Of a stretch of DNA of 25,976 nucleotides, positions 7,485 through 15,839 are shown one piece after another. The notes below the pieces were generated by a model, which saw only the letters and a program-made list of their open reading frames with translations, ran no database searches and had not been told where the DNA came from. Both the position numbers and the translations under genes were made by a program. Source of the stretch: JBCCWF01 sp038520475 (GTDB lineage Bacteria > Cyanobacteriota > Cyanobacteriia > CAKZMO01); contig JBCBLF010000041.1 in NCBI GenBank assembly GCA_038520475.1, forward strand, positions 1 through 25,976. The letters are read 5' to 3'. Each line of letters starts with the position of its first letter. Positions within the stretch are counted from its first letter, which is position 1.

Positions 7485-7603
7485 ACTGATGCTTCTCCGA
7501 TTGAGTATCGCTTGTTATCGTGCTGTGGGCTGATTCAGATGCAATGTAGACGAATGAATTCAATGTGGTGTTGCGGGCGAGCCTCACATCTCCATGCTGT
7601 ATG

Positions 7604-8248
7604 TCACGCCGTCGTCGACTGGTTTGTCTCTAGGGCCTGTTGTTGTACGCGTTGATGAGGATATAAATCAGTTTTTGCAGGGACATAGGACCCATCGTCG
7701 ATGACAACGCCTGGACCGATACGGGTTCCTGCACCGATAAAGGTATGGCTCCCAATGGTGATTGGCTTGACATACAGCATTAAGTTCTCGTTCTTCGGTT
7801 TGATGGCATGGGCATAGAGCCCTACATGATGACCAAACACCGCGCGATCGCCTACCGTCAGCAACTCCCGATCTGCAATTTCGAGGCCAGGAGTCCAATA
7901 CACGTCTTGTCCAATTGATGCCCCCCATATCCGCAACCATGCTGAGAATACTCCTGGAATGAGGCGTAAGACGGTCTCTAAGGCTGGAAAAGCAATGTAA
8001 AGCAACTGGATCTGATGACTTCCCCACCAGGGCGAATAGGTGCGATCGCCTAGGTAATAAATGCCTTTTGTGACTGGATAGCGCCATGCATGAATGCGAT
8101 AAACCAGTGGCGGCAGTCCATACAGCAGCAGAAACGGGGCGATCGCCTCCCACAGACCAGGATGATAAACAAAATAACCCGCTGCGATGAGGGTCATCAT
8201 CATCACAACAGCTGGGAAGACTGATAATAGTTGGCTGAGAAGAGTCAT
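7604..8248 (-). CDS. Membrane-associated left-handed beta-helix acyltransferase
   Basis: A 214-residue protein. The first ~60 residues hold two hydrophobic helices (VFPAVVMMMTLIAAGYFVYH and the AIAPFLLLYGLPPLVY stretch). The second half has hexapeptide-repeat spacing: GASIGQDVYWTPGLEIAD, VGDRAVFGHHVGLYAH, ITIGSHTFIGAGTRIGPGVVID. The His-rich centre (GHHVGLYAHAI) suits a hexapeptide acyltransferase active site, so I expect transfer of an acetyl or other acyl group, probably at the membrane face. It precedes the GH3 gene on the same strand with 119 bases between, so the two may act on one product. The start ATG at 8248 has only a weak ribosome-binding site. The exact substrate is unknown. Confidence 0.75.
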   Translation of the reverse strand: MTLLSQLLSVFPAVVMMMTLIAAGYFVYHPGLWEAIAPFLLLYGLPPLVYRIHAWRYPVTKGIYYLGDRTYSPWWGSHQIQLLYIAFPALETVLRLIPGVFSAWLRIWGASIGQDVYWTPGLEIADRELLTVGDRAVFGHHVGLYAHAIKPKNENLMLYVKPITIGSHTFIGAGTRIGPGVVIDDGSYVPAKTDLYPHQRVQQQALETNQSTTA

Positions 8249-8274
8249 AAGTGCTTTTGTTTGCCAGAACGTGC

Positions 8275-8292
8275 AGGCTCTTTCTAGAGCCT
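8275..8292 (-). other. Short hairpin in the leader of the acyltransferase gene
   Basis: AGGCTCT (8275-8281) and AGAGCCT (8286-8292) pair around a TTCT loop, starting 27 bases upstream of the acyltransferase start codon. It could influence translation or be a chance stem; there is no T-run to make it a terminator. Confidence 0.3.
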
Positions 8293-8526
8293 AGCGTCAC
8301 ACCAGCCATTTTCTGATCTGTTTGATTTGATACTCATCCATATTCAACACGTAGGAGAACGACGCATGGCTGTGATTGTTGGTGGGCCAGCTCGACACTA
8401 CTCACAACGATGCTTCAAATACGGCAGACTTACGTAAGTCGTAATGTATCTCAGGTTCTATTAACTGTTGTACGAATTGGGACAGTTGGTAGAGTGTTCA
8501 AATCAGCGCAAAAATGCTCTAACGAT

Positions 8527-8931
8527 ATGTCTCAACCTCGTCCCCAAAAGATCTCTCTCTCTCAGATCCGAGAATCTATTTCGGAGTCAATCGATGATAA
8601 CTACTCACATCGGCTGAAGTTATTCATCTATCTCGTTCCAATTGTTGGATTTTTCCCCGCGTTGTGGACGCTCTATCGAAATCGCAGTTCTCGGGAAGAG
8701 CGCTCGGTCAGTCGACTGATTGTCATCCTCTCACTGACATGGATTATTGGAGTGATTATTCTAAATTCTGGGGCTCAAGCAGTTGATTCTGCTGCTTTAC
8801 CATTGATGATTTCAAGCACATTGCTAACGTCAGGGTATTTTGTGACAAATCTTTGGCTGATGATACGGCTCTGGCAGCGTAAGAAATTGAAGTTGCCTGT
8901 CATCAGTCGCCTGGGCGATCGCCTACCCTAA
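8527..8931 (+). CDS. Small three-helix membrane protein, unknown function
   Basis: The frame is open from 8410, but the first 39 residues look unlike protein. The ATG at 8527 gives a sensible 134-residue product starting MSQPRPQKISLSQIRESI. A polar, acidic N-terminus precedes three hydrophobic segments: LFIYLVPIVGFFPALWTLY, LIVILSLTWIIGVIIL and LMISSTLLTSGYFVTNLWLM. A basic linker (RNRSSREERS) separates the first two, and the C-terminus is basic (WQRKKLK). I do not recognise a characterised family; small conserved membrane proteins of this style occur in cyanobacteria. It lies on the same strand as the LCP gene, 478 bases upstream of it, which is too far to claim an operon. No good Shine-Dalgarno is visible. 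Confidence 0.65.
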   Translation: MSQPRPQKISLSQIRESISESIDDNYSHRLKLFIYLVPIVGFFPALWTLYRNRSSREERSVSRLIVILSLTWIIGVIILNSGAQAVDSAALPLMISSTLLTSGYFVTNLWLMIRLWQRKKLKLPVISRLGDRLP

Positions 8932-9409
8932 CTGCTCAACTCAGTTGTTATGCTTACATCTTGCACGTTGCCTGATCATTTGGGAGTTCTGAGTGTTGTG
9001 GACGCGCTTCGCGCGCCCACAACACTCAGGTGCAAGACATGAGTACGGGCGTTATCCCATGTTCTGCAATATACGCAGTGTGCACCTGAGTTAAGGGTAG
9101 AAGCGGTATCGCTACACTATCGTGCTTGAGCAATATGCGTAACGCTATGGATGTACTTAATACTATTGAATCTTCTCGGATTTGCTCTGAGTCATGTCAA
9201 CAAACCATTAGAGTGGCCTATTCTCAGAAAAGATTGCTACTATGCTGCAAAGATATGACGGCTGAGTCTTCAAGAAACGATACGTAGTCTTGCATTCTGG
9301 CCTATTTCTCTGACCCATTTGAGAGACTTGAGTCCCAAAGTTGTGGAACGATTAACGCTGGCACGTTCATTTCGTTTGTGTATTCCCTAATCGTGTGTTG
9401 AGGATATCT
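8932..9409. other. Intergenic region before the LCP gene
   Basis: No gene is apparent in these 478 bases. It holds a strong hairpin at 8989-9029, with an outer pair TCTTGCAC (8959-8966) / GTGCAAGA (9030-9037). The remainder is unremarkable, and I cannot place a convincing promoter. Confidence 0.5.
8989..9029. repeat. Long hairpin with GC-rich tip
   Basis: CTGAGTGTTGTGG (8989-9001) pairs with CCACAACACTCAG (9017-9029). After one A-C mismatch the stem continues as CGCGC (9003-9007) / GCGCG (9011-9015) around a TTC loop. It is 58 bases after the small membrane protein stop. No T-run follows, so a repeat element is as likely as a terminator. Confidence 0.65.
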
Positions 9410-10804
9410 GTGGCTAGAAACTCTGAGGTGTCATTATCCAAAGCGAATTCTTCTCGTGTGATGCGAAGCCGATGGCGATCGCCGTTGATTATTTTAGGGT
9501 TAGGTGGAGTTGCGATCATCTCAGCTGCTGTGGGTGCCTTATTAGCTGTCGCTTTGGCCAGTACACCATTGCTTCAAAGCCGCCTCTCACCTGAAGAAGC
9601 AGATGTATTTGCTCAAGATGATATTGCCACTGGTCAGGCATTGAGCTTGCCTGAACTTGCACGCCCCGTCAATATTCTTGTGCTCGGAGTTAAGGTTCTG
9701 AGTTCTGATCTGGAAAATCCACCCGCAGAGGCCCGGAATTTGGGCTACCACGCGCTGGTCAACTCCTTTGAAGGATTATCAGATACGATGCTGCTGATTC
9801 GATTTGACCCAGATGCTGAAGCATTGACGGTTCTCTCCATTCCCCGTGACACACGGGGCTACGTTGACGGTATTGGAGTCACAAAACTCAACGAGGCCAA
9901 TCGCGTTGGTGGGCCTGCCTTGTCAGCAACAGCCGTGAGCGAATTGTTGAACGATACGCGGATTGATCGATATGTTCGCATCAATGTTCAGGGCGTTGAA
10001 AAACTCATTGATGCCCTCGGCGGCGTCAACGTCTATGTGCCCAAAGACATGGAATATACCGATGAAAGCCAGCACCTCTACATCGACTTAAAGCAAGGAG
10101 AACAGACGCTTGATGGCGAAGAAGCGATGCAGTTTCTTCGCTTTCGGTATGACGAAACGGGTGATATTGGGCGCGTCCAGCGGCAGCAAACGCTGATGAG
10201 AGCGATTCAAGAGCAGACCCTCAATCCGACAACCCTGACGCGCCTCCCACAAATTTTTTCAGTCATTCAGTCCCATGTCGACACGAACCTCAGCGTTGAA
10301 GAGTTGCTCGCTCTTGTTGGTTTTGCATCGGGAATGGAACGCTCAGATGTTCAAATGGTGATGCTTCCTGGTAACTTTAGTTCTCCTGGGCAATATCATT
10401 TGAGTTACTGGGTCCCTCAAGAACGAGCGGTGACCCAGATGGTTGCTCAATATTTTCGGCGTTCATCCGACTATGTGGGCGATCGCCGCTCAAGCAACAT
10501 CCTACGAGTTGCGATTCAAGATTCTACTGATAGCCCTGAAGCGGTTCAACGCATCATCACTCGTTTGAACGAATCGGGTTATCGAAATGTTCATATTGCC
10601 CGAGACTGGAGTGAACCCCTTATCGAAACACGAATTATTGCTCAAGGAGGCGATGCGCAGAGTGCCGCATTAATTCAGTCGGTCTTGGGTGTTGGCGAGG
10701 TTCGAGTTGAAAGTACAGGCGTCTTGCAAACCGATATCACGATTCAAATCGGGCAAGATTGGTTGGGCAAAACTGCTTCATCTCGCGATAGCAATACACT
10801 TTAG
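9410..10804 (+). CDS. LytR/CpsA/Psr (LCP) family protein with LytR C-terminal domain
   Basis: I choose the GTG at 9410 because GAGGA sits at 9400-9404 with a 5-base spacer; the GTG at 9395 is not supported. The 464-residue product has a cytoplasmic tail, one membrane helix (about residues 24-50, PLIILGLGGVAIISAAVGAL) and an LCP domain outside. LCP motifs seen are PVNILVLG, LSDTMLLIRFDP, LSIPRDTRGYV, KLNEANRVGG and LRFRYDETGDIGRVQRQQ. The C-terminal ~95 residues (from ILRVAIQDS) match the LytR_C domain. LCP proteins transfer undecaprenyl-linked glycopolymers to peptidoglycan. The first motif reads LGVK where many family members have LGxD. It appears monocistronic. Confidence 0.9.
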   Translation: MARNSEVSLSKANSSRVMRSRWRSPLIILGLGGVAIISAAVGALLAVALASTPLLQSRLSPEEADVFAQDDIATGQALSLPELARPVNILVLGVKVLSSDLENPPAEARNLGYHALVNSFEGLSDTMLLIRFDPDAEALTVLSIPRDTRGYVDGIGVTKLNEANRVGGPALSATAVSELLNDTRIDRYVRINVQGVEKLIDALGGVNVYVPKDMEYTDESQHLYIDLKQGEQTLDGEEAMQFLRFRYDETGDIGRVQRQQTLMRAIQEQTLNPTTLTRLPQIFSVIQSHVDTNLSVEELLALVGFASGMERSDVQMVMLPGNFSSPGQYHLSYWVPQERAVTQMVAQYFRRSSDYVGDRRSSNILRVAIQDSTDSPEAVQRIITRLNESGYRNVHIARDWSEPLIETRIIAQGGDAQSAALIQSVLGVGEVRVESTGVLQTDITIQIGQDWLGKTASSRDSNTL

Positions 10805-11224
10805 CGCTCTAAGATTTCTACAAAGCGAATAGTGTAATGTGAGAACGTTGCAGTCGCTCAATCGGCTCTATATTATCCAAGTTGAATGTCGAACGTTGAT
10901 GGGGCCAAGTTGTAGGGTTAGCCACTAAGCTAGGATGCCTGATGTCATTCGATTCATTGACGCGCAGCCAAAGGGCTCGTCGTTTTGTCCTGATGGAACT
11001 GGTGATGGCTATAAAATCTACAATTCGACTGTAGCTCGAATGTGGGCGATCGCTCACAATTTAATCTGGTGCTGATTATTACGACCATCCGACCTGTTGA
11101 AAATGCCTAATTCCAATGCTGATTGTCGGTCGTTGAGCATTCGGTGCTGGCAATTGCCCATTGAAGAAAAAGCGCCAGCTGTCACTCGTCACCATTGTTT
11201 AGCAACCTTGACTTAGCAATACGT
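10805..11224. other. Intergenic region between LCP and the unknown 513-residue gene
   Basis: About 420 bases with no credible gene on either strand. It contains TGATGGCTATAAAATC (11003-11018), identical to a string upstream of the ABC ATPase (4590-4605) and holding a -10-like TATAAAAT. I see no terminator or long hairpin here. Confidence 0.45.
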
Positions 11225-12766
11225 ATGAAAACAGACATGCATAACAGCTTTTTTGACAGTTCACTCGATAAAGATGCAATCAAACAGCGGATTCACGAAC
11301 TGGAACGGTCGAAAATTGGTTTTTACAGTATTGGTCTCTATCCAGCATCAATTGCCTACAACTCTGCAATGCAAAATGGAGGAGACAACCTGCTTCTTGC
11401 GCCTCGTTCCGGGCGAGAGCTTTTAGGAGCTTTCTCTGAAGTCGCCTATAAAGGCATGGATCACGATCACGTGAATCATATGCGTCGGATGGCTCACCAT
11501 AAAGAGAAGCAGAAGTTCGTTCCTAATACGTTGGAATACTTGATTGTTAATTGCGAACTCGTTGTCCTCAGCGCTAATAGTAACTACATCGAAGCCGATT
11601 TAGCTGAAGCCTGCGAAATTCGGGAACGACTAGGACGCAACAACGTTGTCTTTGCCTGTCTCTCCGGATCGTTCAGCCATGATGAGATTAAAAACGATTC
11701 TTATGTGCTGTGCGAGAAATATCCGAACTTAGCGTTCTTCTCAGGATTTCATCGTCACGGGGCCCTTCGAGATCCAGTCGACAGTTTCACCGCAAATTTC
11801 TGTCATCCAGATGCGTTAACGGCCCTTCTGGGTGCCCATTTAATGAATAAAATCTCGCTCAATATTCAAGTCTCACCGGGGATTCATAACGTTGAAGCCC
11901 AGTACATCAAAGCAGCTAAAAACATGGCATCGATTTTTGCGGGGTTCGGATACGAATATCACCGCGAAAATCCCGGCATTTTACCAACGTTACTCACCCT
12001 TCTGCTTGATCAGTGTTTAGATCAAGCTGCAACGGTCTCGATGTATCGACGCGATCGCCCCAAACTATATAATCGACAGCCGATCGCATTAACTGAGCTT
12101 GGCTATGGCGTTCCACGAATTGAAGCGACCCTAAATCGTGGAGGTGATGTCGAAAAGGTTCGGGATCACACCTTCACACAGTTAACGGCGATGGTTGCTG
12201 ATGTCAGAGGTAGCATGATGCTTCCAATGACTGGAAAGCCAACCCGAAATTTTCAAGCAGGCCAAGTTCTCGCTAGGTTGATGGATGATCTTGGGCGATG
12301 CCCGTTGAGTGTTGAAGAATTCGCTTCTGCTTGTGCAGAGGAGGGGCTTAATCAGCGAAGCTTAGAGGGCTTGAAGGCGTTAAAGTATTGGCCTCAGATC
12401 ATCGATAAATACAGTATTCAAATGCATGATGCGTCCATGATTAACTTGTTGCATCGAGCGATTTACGGGGAGCAAGATGAAAAAGCATTTGCCTTCGAGG
12501 TGATGACGCAAAGCCGAGAATTGTCAAACTATTGTCAAGAGTCTGTTCGCCCGACCCACAGCCGAAAATATGCTGATGCGCTGAATAATTTGGACAAAGA
12601 CGAGGCGCTCGATTTGTTAGTTAATGCTGCGATCGCCGACATTGCCAGAAAAGCAATTCAAGATGACAGCGGCCTTGAAGAGGAACTGGATGATAATAAT
12701 GACCCCGCTTATATTCGAGTGATGCGGAGTATTGAGCAAAATGCTCCGAGCCCATTAAGTGTCTAG
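11225..12766 (+). CDS. Conserved protein of unknown function, possibly dehydrogenase-like
   Basis: A soluble protein of about 513 residues. The frame is open from TTG 11195, but ATG 11225 (MKTDMHNSFF) or ATG 11237 are better starts; neither has a clear Shine-Dalgarno. It has no signal peptide or membrane helix. Residues around SKIGFYSIGLYPASIAYNSAM near the N-terminus, the later CELVVLSANSNYIEADLAEA and the central NVEAQYIKAAKNMASIFAGFGYE vaguely recall the Rossmann/helical layout of glycerol-3-phosphate or 6-phosphogluconate dehydrogenases, but the glycine-rich nucleotide loop is not canonical. The C-terminus is acidic (EEELDDNND). It lies upstream of the KtrA-like gene on the same strand with 227 bases between. 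I do not assign a function; the coding call itself is strong. Confidence 0.82.
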   Translation: MKTDMHNSFFDSSLDKDAIKQRIHELERSKIGFYSIGLYPASIAYNSAMQNGGDNLLLAPRSGRELLGAFSEVAYKGMDHDHVNHMRRMAHHKEKQKFVPNTLEYLIVNCELVVLSANSNYIEADLAEACEIRERLGRNNVVFACLSGSFSHDEIKNDSYVLCEKYPNLAFFSGFHRHGALRDPVDSFTANFCHPDALTALLGAHLMNKISLNIQVSPGIHNVEAQYIKAAKNMASIFAGFGYEYHRENPGILPTLLTLLLDQCLDQAATVSMYRRDRPKLYNRQPIALTELGYGVPRIEATLNRGGDVEKVRDHTFTQLTAMVADVRGSMMLPMTGKPTRNFQAGQVLARLMDDLGRCPLSVEEFASACAEEGLNQRSLEGLKALKYWPQIIDKYSIQMHDASMINLLHRAIYGEQDEKAFAFEVMTQSRELSNYCQESVRPTHSRKYADALNNLDKDEALDLLVNAAIADIARKAIQDDSGLEEELDDNNDPAYIRVMRSIEQNAPSPLSV

Positions 12767-12993
12767 TCGTGAAGGCATGCTCAGATGTTGAACGCTGTGA
12801 CCTTAACCTCCCTTCAGCAATCAGGATTGAAGGAATAATTCGTGCCTTCAGCATCCAATATGCCGGACACGACTCCCAATGAGCTACGGGGAAACACGTA
12901 TCCGTCACGATGGTGAATGGTCTAATCTTGAGTGGCTTGCCTTATGCATGCGCATTACAGTCAAATTTGATTTTTAATATTTTGGAGAACAAC

Positions 12994-13707
12994 GTGGATC
13001 TTCCGCCCCTATCAGCATTAAAAGTCTTCCGAAATCTACGATCTGGGCGTCGGCAATTTGCGGTAATTGGCTTAGGAAGATTTGGACGTGCAGTCTGTGG
13101 AACGCTCCATCAGATTGGCTACGAAGTTTTAGGAATTGATACCGAGGAGACTCTGGTCACCAGAGCCTTGACCGATAACTTGGCATCCCACGCGCTTCAG
13201 CTCGATTCGACCAATCCAATTGCGCTTAAGGAAGCAGGAGTGTATGAATTTGATACCGTCATTGTTGCGATCGGCAATTACATTCAAGAAAGCATTATTA
13301 CAACGCTCAATGTAAAAGAGGCAGGCGTGCCTCATATTGTGGCTAAAGCGTCGTCGGATATTCATGGCAAACTTCTGGAAAAAGTCGGAGCTGATCAGGT
13401 GATCTTTCCTGAGCATCAGATGGGATGTTCACTGGCGCGATCGCTCACACGTCCAGAAATTCTCGATCGCTTTGAGCTTGACCCTGATCACAGCATCGTT
13501 GAACACACGGTTCCTCAAGAATTTGACGGTAAAACAATCGCAGAGCTTCAGCTCCGCAAGCGATATGGTCTGAATCTACTGGCCGTTAGTTGTGAACAAG
13601 ACAGTGACACATTCGAAATTAATCCCAGCCCCGTGATGCGCCTGAACAAAGGTGCTGTGATGGTGCTGTTGGGCACCAACAGCAGCATTAATCAGCTGCC
13701 TGAATAA
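12994..13707 (+). CDS. ktrA: KtrA/TrkA-type RCK potassium-uptake regulatory protein
   Basis: The GTG at 12994 is chosen: GGAG at 12984-12987 has a 6-base spacer, and the 237-residue length fits KtrA. The upstream extension to 12910 is unlike the family. The N-terminal RCK domain shows QFAVIGLGRFGRAVCGTL (GxGxxG dinucleotide loop), an acidic residue after strand 2 (VLGIDTEE), ALQLDSTNP and VIVAIGN. The C-terminal ~80 residues match TrkA_C, including KTIAELQLRKRYGLNLLAV. Such proteins form cytoplasmic octameric rings that bind ATP/ADP or NAD(H) and gate KtrB-type K+/Na+ channels. No ktrB gene is in the window. Its 3' end meets the gap-bearing oxidoreductase on the opposite strand. Confidence 0.88.
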   Translation: MDLPPLSALKVFRNLRSGRRQFAVIGLGRFGRAVCGTLHQIGYEVLGIDTEETLVTRALTDNLASHALQLDSTNPIALKEAGVYEFDTVIVAIGNYIQESIITTLNVKEAGVPHIVAKASSDIHGKLLEKVGADQVIFPEHQMGCSLARSLTRPEILDRFELDPDHSIVEHTVPQEFDGKTIAELQLRKRYGLNLLAVSCEQDSDTFEINPSPVMRLNKGAVMVLLGTNSSINQLPE

Positions 13708-14846
13708 TTCAATAATTCAAGTCGAACGAGTTTTGTTTTCTCNNNNNNNNNNNNNNNNNNNNNNNNNNNNNNNNNNNNNNNNNNNNNNNNNNNNNNNNNN
13801 NNNNNNNNNNNNNNNNNNNNNNNNNNNNNNNNNNNNNNNNNNATTTGTTCGATAACACTAGCTAATCTCAATGCTTTAAGTGCCTGCTCGCCTCCAACAG
13901 ACGGTTGTTCGCCCCCGCGGACACAATTCACAAAATGTTCTAACTCTGCATGAAGCGGCTCAATATTGCTGGTGTAGACCTTCTCAATTAATCCGTCTTG
14001 ACGATAGAGCACTTGACCGTAGTCTGTGGAACAGTTTGCTGTTGTGTGGCGGTGAATTAAGATTTCATGGTTCAAAAAATCAGCCTCTGTCAACGAATGC
14101 TTGCAGTGGGCGGAAATACGCCGAATTTTTCGGTGAGTGACTTTACTAGCTGTCAGGGTTGCAACAATGCCATTGGCAAACCCCAAGGTTGCGGTGACGT
14201 AATCTAGATATCCAGAGTCAGATGCTCGACTTCCGCTGGCTGTTAGTTTTGCAACGGGTGAACCGGCAAGTTCCAGCAGTAAGTCGATGTCGTGGATCAT
14301 CAAATCGAGGACCACAGACACGTCATTGGCTCTAGATGAATACGGGCTCATCCGATGAGCCTCAATCGCTAGCAATTCTTCAGTTTTCAAAACTTTATGC
14401 AATTCTTGAAAGGCTGGATTGAAGCGTTCGATATGTCCAACCTGCAAGATCCGATGAGCTGTGGCTGCAGCGTTTACGAGTGATTCTGCTTCAGAAATGC
14501 TTGCGGCAATTGGCTTCTCAATTAAGACATGAATGCCAGCTTCTAAGCATCGTAGCCCAACCTCGTAGTGTAGGCGTGTGGGCACTGCGATACACACAGC
14601 TTCGATGTGAGGCAGCATGTCTGTGTATTGTTCAAAGAATCGAACCTGGTACTTGCTGGCGGTGTCTAGACCTCTATCAACATCCAGGTCAGCAACACCA
14701 ATTAGCTCCACATCCTTAAGTAAGCTCAAAACTCGAGTGTGGTGTTGCCCCATGTTCCCAACCCCAATAACGCCAACTCGTATGGGGTCCGATGCTCCTC
14801 GACTGACCTGAAGACTGTTGATATCGTCCTCAATATCAATTTGCAC
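13692..14846 (-). CDS. Gfo/Idh/MocA-family oxidoreductase, interrupted by assembly gap
   Basis: The start is GTG 14846, supported by a perfect AGGAGG (minus strand, 14855-14860) with an 8-base spacer. The Rossmann N-terminus reads RVGVIGVGNMGQHHTRVLSLL (about residues 23-43), then VADLD, AVPTRLHYE and the family's catalytic-region EKPIA (110-114). The C-terminal substrate domain includes DLMIHDIDLLLEL. Members are NAD(P)-dependent sugar, inositol or biliverdin dehydrogenases; the substrate is not evident. After about 334 residues (LRLASVIEQ) the frame enters 100 N. The end at 13692 only holds if the gap length is real, which is unlikely; the stop may be inside the gap. The gene runs away from the SRPBCC gene. 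Confidence 0.85.
   Translation of the reverse strand: MQIDIEDDINSLQVSRGASDPIRVGVIGVGNMGQHHTRVLSLLKDVELIGVADLDVDRGLDTASKYQVRFFEQYTDMLPHIEAVCIAVPTRLHYEVGLRCLEAGIHVLIEKPIAASISEAESLVNAAATAHRILQVGHIERFNPAFQELHKVLKTEELLAIEAHRMSPYSSRANDVSVVLDLMIHDIDLLLELAGSPVAKLTASGSRASDSGYLDYVTATLGFANGIVATLTASKVTHRKIRRISAHCKHSLTEADFLNHEILIHRHTTANCSTDYGQVLYRQDGLIEKVYTSNIEPLHAELEHFVNCVRGGEQPSVGGEQALKALRLASVIEQXXXXXXXXXXXXXXXXXXXXXXXXXXXXXXXXXXEKTKLVRLELLNYSGS
13743..13842. other. Assembly gap of 100 N
   Basis: Exactly 100 undetermined bases, the conventional filler for a scaffold gap of unknown size. It hides the 3' end of the oxidoreductase gene and possibly more. Coordinates and reading frame across it should not be trusted. 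Confidence 0.97.
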
Positions 14847-15191
14847 TTCTTCTACCTCCTAGAATCGTGCATTGATGATTCGAATAACTAGAAAAAATTA
14901 AACTGCAATTCCCAGATACTATCACGTTCAGCCATTTTATAAAGATTTCCTATATTTTCCGGGTCAAGTTGCCGTTCCTCGTCGAACTCTAATTTTTGGC
15001 GTAGGTCAATATTGATGGATGAATACCCACACGCCCACCCATCTAACAATAGATAACAGTGAAGATGTTCTTGTTGGCGAGGTAGACATTTTCACATGGT
15101 GTCTACTCGATAAACATTACGGCCATTGATGGGCACTAAAAGTTGTGAAGAACGTTAGTATGCAAGAGGTTGTAACAAAAATTCGCATCTG
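14847..15191. other. Divergent intergenic region, oxidoreductase / SRPBCC
   Basis: These 345 bases must hold promoters for both divergent genes. The only structure I see is an imperfect dyad with CGAG-GTAGACA (15078-15088) facing TGTCTAC-TCG (15100-15109), broken by one extra G and separated by 11 bases; it could be an operator or an RNA stem. No gene is apparent. Confidence 0.45.
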
Positions 15192-15794
15192 ATGGCCCAG
15201 CAGCTGACTTGTTCGTTCGACACTCTTGTGGCTTCGCTTGCTCCCTATGAGCAGCATTTGCTCCTCAATCGATCTCCCATCGTTCATGCTCAGGATGATC
15301 GATATTCTGGACAAATTTTAATTCCTGCCTCTCAGCAACAGGTCTGGAATGTGATGACAGACTACTCCAATTTTGATCAGTTCTTGCCATCGGTTAAATT
15401 AAGCAGGGTGCTGGAGGCGGCTGGCGATCGCACGGTTGTTGAGCAAGTCTCATCGGTTAAGGTCATGTTGGCAGACGTGCAGTCACGAATTCGCACTGAG
15501 AATATTGAAACTCCGCAGTCTCGAATTGATTTTCGATTAATTCAAGGTGATCTAAAGCTCATGAAAGGAGCTTGGACCCTACAACCGGTTACGATGCATG
15601 GGACAGAGGCCGACGATTGGGGTGAAACCGCAGTTTTGCTTCGACAGACGGTGCGGGCAAGGGCTGGGAAAGGATGGTTTGAAGGAGTCTTCAGCATGAT
15701 TTTCACCAATAGCATGAAAGAAAATCTAACAGCCCTCTGTTGTGAATCGCAGCGTCGTGAACAGCATTCGAAGAAAGCAATGGTAATGGCCTGA
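15192..15794 (+). CDS. SRPBCC (START-like) polyketide cyclase/dehydrase-type protein
   Basis: A 200-residue soluble protein. From residue ~38 it reads GQILIPASQQQVWNVMTDYSNFDQFLPSVKLSRVLE, the typical opening of the SRPBCC helix-grip fold, followed by alternating strands (TVVEQVSSVKVML, RIDFRLIQGDLKLMKGAWTLQP, AVLLRQTVRARAG) and a C-terminal helix FSMIFTNSMKENLTALC. These proteins bind hydrophobic ligands in a cavity, and cyanobacterial members are mostly uncharacterised. There is no signal peptide. The first 37 residues are not part of the fold, and a later start is possible, as ATG 15192 has no strong Shine-Dalgarno. It is convergent with the CCA-adding enzyme gene, 35 bases away. Confidence 0.83.
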   Translation: MAQQLTCSFDTLVASLAPYEQHLLLNRSPIVHAQDDRYSGQILIPASQQQVWNVMTDYSNFDQFLPSVKLSRVLEAAGDRTVVEQVSSVKVMLADVQSRIRTENIETPQSRIDFRLIQGDLKLMKGAWTLQPVTMHGTEADDWGETAVLLRQTVRARAGKGWFEGVFSMIFTNSMKENLTALCCESQRREQHSKKAMVMA

Positions 15795-15801
15795 TGCTCT
15801 A

Positions 15802-15839
15802 TGAATCCTGACGTTCGCTTCGCAATCTGTCAGGATTCA
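15802..15839. terminator. Hairpin between convergent SRPBCC and CCA-enzyme genes
   Basis: TGAATCCTGAC (15802-15812) pairs perfectly with GTCAGGATTCA (15829-15839) around a 16-base loop, in the gap between two convergent stops; the right arm overlaps the last codons of the minus-strand gene. Position suggests a bidirectional terminator, but neither strand has a good T-run. Confidence 0.55.

Noticed and set aside
7668..8309. 213-residue minus-strand open frame
   Set aside because: Overlaps the acyltransferase in another frame; composition is Ser/Arg/Cys-rich and unlike protein, so it is a shadow.
8366..8437. 23-codon ORF with TAGGAGA before its ATG
   Set aside because: Good ribosome-binding site, but short, without recognisable features, and overlapping nothing that gives it a role; could be a chance ORF.
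8476..8530. tRNA-like string (GGGACAGTTGGTAGAGTG)
   Set aside because: Resembles a tRNA D-arm, but no anticodon arm, T-loop GTTCRA or acceptor pairing follows at the right distance.
10818..11057. 79-residue minus-strand open frame
   Set aside because: No Shine-Dalgarno, low-complexity Ser/Arg composition, and intergenic; no support for a gene.
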